Origin: Pratylenchus scribneri | Lineage: Eukaryota; Nematoda; Chromadorea; Rhabditida; Pratylenchidae | Length of the DNA: 64,000 nucleotides | Direction: 5' to 3' | NCBI GenBank assembly: GCA_030063045.1 | Contig: JAQSEB010000037.1 | Location: 496,001-560,000 of the forward strand | Shown here: positions 55,801 to 64,000 of the stretch, piece by piece | Layout of the letters: each line of letters opens with the position of its first letter | Numbering within the stretch: the first letter of the stretch is position 1 | The notes under the pieces: model-generated | The model's input: the letters and a program-made list of their open reading frames with translations, nothing else | Told to the model about the DNA's origin: nothing | Database searches by the model: none | Made by a program: the position numbers and the translations under genes

Positions 55801-58800
55801 TAATGCAAATTGATTGAAGATCTGTAGAAAATGTCAATTAATATATTTGATTGATTTTTATTTGTATTTTTCTTAAACTTTTGAACACCCACATAATGCA
55901 TTTACCAAAAGAAATATTTTTAAAAATATAATTCTATACAAATTAAATATATTTAATTTTGAAATTAATGCAAATTGATTGAAGATCTGTAGAAAATGTC
56001 AATTAATATATTTGATTGATTTTTATTTGTATTTTTCTTTCACTTTTTGAATACCCACATAATGCATTTACCAAAAGAAATATTTTTAAAAATATTATTC
56101 CTAACAAATTAAATATATTTAATTTTGAAATTTATGCAAATTGATTGAAGATCTGTAGAAAATGTCAATTAATATATTTGATTGATTTTTATTTGTATTT
56201 TTCTTTCACTTTTTGAATACCCACATAATGCATTTACCAAAAGAAATATTTTTAAAAATATTATTCCTAACAAATTAAATATATTTAATTTTGAAATTTA
56301 TGCAAATTGATTGAAGATCTGTAGAAAATGTCAATTAATATATTTGATTGATTTTTATTTGTATTTTTCTTTCACTTTTTGAATACCCACATAATGCATT
56401 TACCAAAAGAAATATTTTTAAAAATATTATTCCTAACAAATTAAATATATTTAATTTTGAAATTTATGCAAATTGATTGAAGATCTGTAGAAAATGTCAA
56501 TTAATATATTTGATTGATTTTTATTTGTATTTTTCTTTCACTTTTTGAATACCCACATAATGCATTTACCAAAAGAAATATTTTTAAAAATATTATTCCT
56601 AACAAATTAAATATATTTAATTTTGAATTTTATGCAAATTGAGTGAAGATCTATAGAAAATGTCAATTAAAATATTTGATTGATTTTTATTTGTATTTTT
56701 CTTTCACTTTTGAACATCCACATAATGCTTTTACCAAAAGAAATATTTTTAAAAATATTATTCCTAACAAATTAAATATATTTAATTTTGAAATTAATGC
56801 AAATTGATTGAAGATCTGTAGAAAATGTCAATTAATATATTTGATTGATTTTTATTTGTATTTTTCTTAAACTTTTGAACACCCACATAATGCATTTACC
56901 AAAAGAAATATTTTTAAAAATATAATTCTATACAAATTAAATATATTTAATTTTGAAATTAATGCAAATTGATTGAAGATCTGTAGAAAATGTCAATTAA
57001 TATATTTGATTGATTTTTATTTGTATTTTTCTTTCACTTTTTGAATACCCACATAATGCATTTACCAAAAGAAATATTTTTAAAAATATTATTCCTAACA
57101 AATTAAATATATTTAATTTTGAAATTAATGCAAATTGATTGAAGATCTGTAGAAAATGTCAATTAATATATTTGATTGATTTTTATTTGTATTTTTCTTT
57201 CACTTTTTGAATACCCACATAATGCATTTACCAAAAGAAATATTTTTAAAAATATTATTCCTAACAAATTAAATATATTTAATTTTGAATTTTATGCAAA
57301 TTGAGTGAAGATCTATAGAAAATGTCAATTAAAATATTTGATTGATTTTTATTTGTATTTTTCTTTCACTTTTGAACATCCACATAATGCATTTACCAAA
57401 AGAAATATTTTTAAAAATATAATTCTATACAAATTAAATATATTTAATTTTGAAATTAATGCAAATTGATTGAAGATCTGTAGAAAATGTCAATTAATAT
57501 ATTTGATTGATTTTTATTTGTATTTTTCTTTCACTTTTTGAATACCCACATAATGCATTTACCAAAAGAAATATTTTTAAAAATATTATTCCTAACAAAT
57601 TAAATATATTTAATTTTGAAATTAATGCAAATTGATTGAAGATCTGTAGAAAATGTCAATTAATATATTTGATTGATTTTTATTTGTATTTTTCTTTCAC
57701 TTTTTGAATACCCACATAATGCATTTACCAAAAGAAATATTTTTAAAAATATTATTCCTAACAAATTAAATATATTTAATTTTGAATTTTATGCAAATTG
57801 AGTGAAGATCTATAGAAAATGTCAATTAAAATATTTGATTGATTTTTATTTGTATTTTTCTTTCACTTTTGAACATCCACATAATGCTTTTACCAAAAGA
57901 AATATTTTTAAAAATATTATTCCTAACAAATTAAATATATTTAATTTTGAAATTAATGCAAATTGATTGAAGATCTGTAGAAAATGTCAATTAATATATT
58001 TGATTGATTTTTATTTGTATTTTTCTTAAACTTTTGAACACCCACATAATGCATTTACCAAAAGAAATATTTTTAAAAATATAATTCTATACAAATTAAA
58101 TATATTTAATTTTGAAATTAATGCAAATTGATTGAAGATCTGTAGAAAATGTCAATTAATATATTTGATTGATTTTTATTTGTATTTTTCTTTCACTTTT
58201 TGAATACCCACATAATGCATTTACCAAAAGAAATATTTTTAAAAATATTATTCCTAACAAATTAAATATATTTAATTTTGAAATTTATGCAAATTGATTG
58301 AAGATCTGTAGAAAATGTCAATTAATATATTTGATTGATTTTTATTTGTATTTTTCTTTCACTTTTTGAATACCCACATAATGCATTTACCAAAAGAAAT
58401 ATTTTTAAAAATATTATTCCTAACAAATTAAATATATTTAATTTTGAAATTTATGCAAATTGATTGAAGATCTGTAGAAAATGTCAATTAATATATTTGA
58501 TTGATTTTTATTTGTATTTTTCTTAAACTTTTGAACACCCACATAATGCATTTACCAAAAGAAATATTTTTAAAAATATAATTCTATACAAATTAAATAT
58601 ATTTAATTTTGAAATTAATGCAAATTGATTGAAGATCTGTAGAAAATGTCAATTAATATATTTGATTGATTTTTATTTGTATTTTTCTTTCACTTTTTGA
58701 ATACCCACATAATGCATTTACCAAAAGAAATATTTTTAAAAATATTATTCCTAACAAATTAAATATATTTAATTTTGAAATTTATGCAAATTGATTGAAG

Positions 58801-61800
58801 ATCTGTAGAAAATGTCAATTAATATATTTGATTGATTTTTATTTGTATTTTTCTTTCACTTTTTGAATACCCACATAATGCATTTACCAAAAGAAATATT
58901 TTTAAAAATATTATTCCTAACAAATTAAATATATTTAATTTTGAAATTTATGCAAATTGATTGAAGATCTGTAGAAAATGTCAATTAATATATTTGATTG
59001 ATTTTTATTTGTATTTTTCTTTCACTTTTTGAATACCCACATAATGCATTTACCAAAAGAAATATTTTTAAAAATATTATTCCTAACAAATTAAATATAT
59101 TTAATTTTGAAATTTATGCAAATTGATTGAAGATCTGTAGAAAATGTCAATTAATATATTTGATTGATTTTTATTTGTATTTTTCTTAAACTTTTGAACA
59201 CCCACATAATGCATTTACCAAAAGAAATATTTTTAAAAATATAATTCTATACAAATTAAATATATTTAATTTTGAAATTAATGCAAATTGATTGAAGATC
59301 TGTAGAAAATGTCAATTAATATATTTGATTGATTTTTATTTGTATTTTTCTTTCACTTTTTGAATACCCACATAATGCATTTACCAAAAGAAATATTTTT
59401 AAAAATATTATTCCTAACAAATTAAATATATTTAATTTTGAAATTAATGCAAATTGATTGAAGATCTGTAGAAAATGTCAATTAATATATTTGATTGATT
59501 TTTATTTGTATTTTTCTTTCACTTTTTTGAGTACCCACATAATGCATTTACCAAAAGAAATATTTTTAAAAATATTATTCCTAACAAATTAAATATATTT
59601 AATTTTGAATTTTATGCAAATTGAGTGAAGATCTATAGAAAATGTCAATTAAAATATTTGATTGATTTTTATTTGTATTTTTCTTTCACTTTTGAACATC
59701 CACATAATGCATTTACCAAAAGAAATATTTTTAAAAATATAATTCTATACAAATTAAATATATTTAATTTTGAAATTAATGCAAATTGATTGAAGATCTG
59801 TAGAAAATGTCAATTAATATATTTGATTGATTTTTATTTGTATTTTTCTTTCACTTTTTGAATACCCACATAATGCATTTACCAAAAGAAATATTTTTAA
59901 AAATATTATTCCTAACAAATTAAATATATTTAATTTTGAAATTAATGCAAATTGATTGAAGATCTGTAGAAAATGTCAATTAATATATTTGATTGATTTT
60001 TATTTGTATTTTTCTTTCACTTTTTGAATACCCACATAATGCATTTACCAAAAGAAATATTTTTAAAAATATTATTCCTAACAAATTAAATATATTTAAT
60101 TTTGAATTTTATGCAAATTGAGTGAAGATCTATAGAAAATGTCAATTAAAATATTTGATTGATTTTTATTTGTATTTTTCTTTCACTTTTGAACATCCAC
60201 ATAATGCTTTTACCAAAAGAAATATTTTTAAAAATATTATTCCTAACAAATTAAATATATTTAATTTTGAAATTAATGCAAATTGATTGAAGATCTGTAG
60301 AAAATGTCAATTAATATATTTGATTGATTTTTATTTGTATTTTTCTTAAACTTTTGATCACCCACATAATGCATTTACCAAAAGAAATATTTTTAAAAAT
60401 ATAATTCTATACAAATTAAATATATTTAATTTTGAAATTAATGCAAATTGATTGAAGATCTGTAGAAAATGTCAATTAATATATTTGATTGATTTTTATT
60501 TGTATTTTTCTTTCACTTTTTGAATACCCACATAATGCATTTACCAAAAGAAATATTTTTAAAAATATTATTCCTAACAAATTAAATATATTTAATTTTG
60601 AAATTAATGCAAATTGATTGAAGATCTGTAGAAAATGTCAATTAAAATATTTGATTGATTTTTATTTGTATTTTTCTTTCACTTTTTGAATACCCACATA
60701 ATGCATTTACCAAAAGAAATATTTTTAAAAATATTATTCCTAACAAATTAAATTTATATAATTTTGAAATTAATGCAAATTGATTGAAGATCTGTAGAAA
60801 ATGTCAATTAATATATTTGATTGATTTTTATTTGTATTTTTCTTTCACTTTTTGAATACCCACATAATGCATTTACCAAAAGAAATATTTTTAAAAATAT
60901 AATTCTATACAAATTAAATATATTTAATTTTGAATTTTATGCAAATTGAGTGAAGATCTATAGAAAATGTCAATTAAAATATTTGATTGATTTTTATTTG
61001 TATTTTTCTTTCAATTTTGAACATCCACATAATGCTTTTACCAAAAGAAATATTTTTAAAAATATTATTCCTAACAAATTAAATATATTTAATTTTGAAA
61101 TTAATGCAAATTGATTGAAGATCTGTAGAAAATGTCAATTAATATATTTGATTGATTTTTATTTGTATTTTTCTTAAACTTTTGAACACCCACATAATGC
61201 ATTTACCAAAAGAAATATTTTTAAAAATATTATTCCTAACAAATTAAATATATTTAATTTTGAAATTAATGCAAATTGATTGAAGATCTGTAGAAAATGT
61301 CAATTAATATATTTGATTGATTTTTATTTGTATTTTTCTTTCACTTTTTGAATACCCACATAATGCATTTACCAAAAGAAATATTTTTAAAAATATTATT
61401 CCTAACAAATTAAATATATTTAATTTTGAAATTAATGCAAATTGATTGAAGATCTGTAGAAAATGTCAATTAAAATATTTGATTGATTTTTATTTGTATT
61501 TTTCTTTCACTTTTTGAATACCCACATAATGCATTTACCAAAAGAAATATTTTTAAAAATATTATTCCTAACAAATTAAATTTATATAATTTTGAAATTA
61601 ATGCAAATTGATTGAAGATCTGTAGAAAATGTCAATTAATATATTTGATTGATTTTTATTTGTATTTTTCTTTCACTTTTTGAATACCCACATAATGCAT
61701 TTACCAAAAGAAATATTTTTAAAAATATAATTCTATACAAATTAAATATATTTAATTTTGAATTTTATGCAAATTGAGTGAAGATCTATAGAAAATGTCA

Positions 61801-64000
61801 ATTAAAATATTTGATTGATTTTTATTTGTATTTTTCTTTCACTTTTAACATCCACATAATGCTTTTACCAAAAGAAATATTTTTAAAAATATTATTCCTA
61901 ACAAATTAAATATATTTAATTTTGAAATTAATGCAAATTGATTGAAGATCTGTAGAAAATGTCAATTAATATATTTGATTGATTTTTATTTGTATTTTTC
62001 TTAAACTTTTGAACACCCACATAATGCATTTACCAAAAGAAATATTTTTAAAAATATTATTCCTAACAAATTAAATATATTTAATTTTGAAATTTATGCA
62101 AATTGATTGAAGATCTGTAGAAAATGTCAATTAATATATTTGATTGATTTTTATTTGTATTTTTCTTTCACTTTTTGAATACCCACATAATGCATTTACC
62201 AAAAGAAATATTTTTAAAAATATTATTCCTAACAAATTAAATATATTTAATTTTGAAATTTATGCAAATTGATTGAAGATCTGTAGAAAATGTCAATTAA
62301 TATATTTGATTGATTTTTATTTGTATTTTTCTTTCACTTTTTGAATACCCACATAATGCATTTACCAAAAGAAATATTTTTAAAAATATTATTCCTAACA
62401 AATTAAATATATTTAATTTTGAAATTTATGCAAATTGATTGAAGATCTGTAGAAAATGTCAATTAATATATTTGATTGATTTTTATTTGTATTTTTCTTT
62501 CACTTTTTGAATACCCACATAATGCATTTACCAAAAGAAATATTTTTAAAAATATTATTCCTAACAAATTAAATATATTTAATTTTGAAATTAATGCAAA
62601 TTGATTGAAGATCTGTAGAAAATGTCAATTAAAATATTTGATTGATTTTTATTTGTATTTTTCTTTCACTTTTTGAATACCCACATAATGCATTTACCAA
62701 AAGAAATATTTTTAAAAATATTATTCCTAACAAATTAAATTTATATAATTTTGAAATTAATGCAAATTGATTGAAGATCTGTAGAAAATGTCAATTAATA
62801 TATTTGATTGATTTTTATTTGTATTTTTCTTTCACTTTTTGAATACCCACATAATGCATTTACCAAAAGAAATATTTTTAAAAATATAATTCTATACAAA
62901 TTAAATATATTTAATTTTGAATTTTATGCAAATTGAGTGAAGATCTATAGAAAATGTCAATTAAAATATTTGATTGATTTTTATTTGTATTTTTCTTTCA
63001 CTTTTGAACATCCACATAATGCTTTTACCAAAAGAAATATTTTTAAAAATATTATTCCTAACAAATTAAATATATTTAATTTTGAATTTTATGCAAATTG
63101 AGTGAAGATCTATAGAAAATGTCAATTAAAATATTTGATTGATTTTTATTTTTATTTTTGAATACACATATAATGCATTTACCAAAAGAAATATTTTAAA
63201 AATATTATTCTATACAAATTAAATAAATTTAATTAAGATTTTTTTGCAAATTGAGTGAAGATCTGTAGAAAATGTCAATTAAAATATTTGATTGATTTTT
63301 ATTTTTATTTTTATTAAATTTTTGACACCCACATAATGCATTTACCAAAAGAAATATTTTTAAAAATATTATTCCTAACAAATTAAATATATTTAATTTT
63401 GAAATTTATTCAAATTGAGTGAAGATCTGTAGAAAATGTCAATTAAAATATTTGATTGATTTTTATTTTTATTTTTGAATACACATATAATGCATTTACC
63501 AAAAGAAATATTTTAAAAATATTATTCTATACAAATTAAATAAATTTAATTAAGATTTTTTTGCAAATTGAGTGAAGATCTGTAGAAAATGTCAATTAAA
63601 ATATTTGATTGATTTTTATTTGTATTTTTCTTAAACTTTTGAACACCCACATAATGCATTTACCAAAAGAAATATTTTTAAAAATATAATTCTATACAAA
63701 TTAAATATATTTAATTTTGAAATTAATGCAAATTGATTGAAGATCTGTAGAAAATGTCAATTAAAATATTTGATTGATTTTTATTTGTATTTTTCTTTCA
63801 CTTTTTGAATACCCACATAATGCATTTACCAAAAGAAATATTTTTAAAAATATTATTCCTAACAAATTAAATTTATATAATTTTGAAATTAATGCAAATT
63901 GATTGAAGATCTGTAGAAAATGTCAATTAATATATTTGATTGATTTTTATTTGTATTTTTCTTTCACTTTTTGAATACCCACATCATGCATTTACCAAAA
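40839..64000. repeat. 166-bp AT-rich satellite array, about 140 copies
   Basis: Monomers of 166 bases (164-165 in some variants) run head to tail to the window end. Landmarks within each: an 18-base palindrome AATATTTTTAAAAATATT, then caaattaaatatatt, atgcaaattgattgaagatc, tgtagaaaatgtcaatta, and cccacataatgcatttacc. No CpG is visible in the common monomer. Variant types mark positions: cttaaacttttgaacac, aattctatacaaatt, agtgaagatctatag with aacatccac, and ttactaaaag. Their order recurs at about 2.65 kb (16 monomers), i.e. higher-order repeats. The first units (40839-41400) are the most divergent. No gene is present. Such arrays are typical of heterochromatin or centromeric satellites, but this role is not shown here. 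Confidence 0.97.

Noticed and set aside
40839..64000. Regular repeats considered as a CRISPR array
   Set aside because: Units are contiguous 166-base monomers without unique spacers, in a eukaryotic context with introns; it is satellite DNA.

Overview
This is an AT-rich eukaryotic window (most intergenic sequence looks about 75-80% A+T). It holds multi-exon genes with short introns ending in TTTCAG or TTTAG, many small transposons, and large tandem repeats. The intron style, the AT richness and a large F-box family fit a nematode, possibly a plant-parasitic tylenchid. That assignment is an inference; no rRNA, mitochondrial or spliced-leader sequence is present to confirm it.

Layout. Positions 1-26.4 kb carry a head-to-tail array, all on the + strand, of one 5'-truncated copy and seven further copies of a ten-exon gene. 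The gene encodes a protein of about 440 residues: an N-terminal F-box split over exons 1-2, leucine-rich-repeat-like segments over exons 3-8, a conserved basic C-terminal exon, and a tiny last exon ending in S-F-x-x-x-W-W-M-E. Four copies (10947, 13928, 17025, 20736) can be read through completely. One (2441) has an in-frame fusion of exon 6 to exon 9. One (4574) and probably another (23953) are decaying. Introns and spacers contain foldback elements, hAT-like MITEs with 8-bp target duplications, a TTAA element, a TA-flanked element, and a 25-bp minisatellite (1.74-2.16 kb and 7.17-10.48 kb).

From 27.6 to 35.3 kb an 11-exon + strand gene can be assembled (629 codons). It has an F-box-like N-terminus and a long C-terminal part I do not recognise, and its introns host two hAT-like MITEs and a Mutator-like element with 9-bp target duplications. 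A four-exon gene on the - strand (36136-37494, 290 residues, family unknown) follows. Fragments of further genes lie around it.

From 39.8 kb to the end the window is tandem repeat: first about 1 kb of a second 25-bp minisatellite, then about 23 kb of a 166-bp satellite (about 140 monomers) with higher-order organisation of about 16 monomers (2.65 kb). The satellite runs off the window end.

The F-box/LRR proteins would be expected to act as substrate receptors of SCF ubiquitin ligases. Their divergence in the LRR part, the copy-to-copy decay and the transposon load are those of a fast birth-and-death family beside heterochromatin-like repeats.
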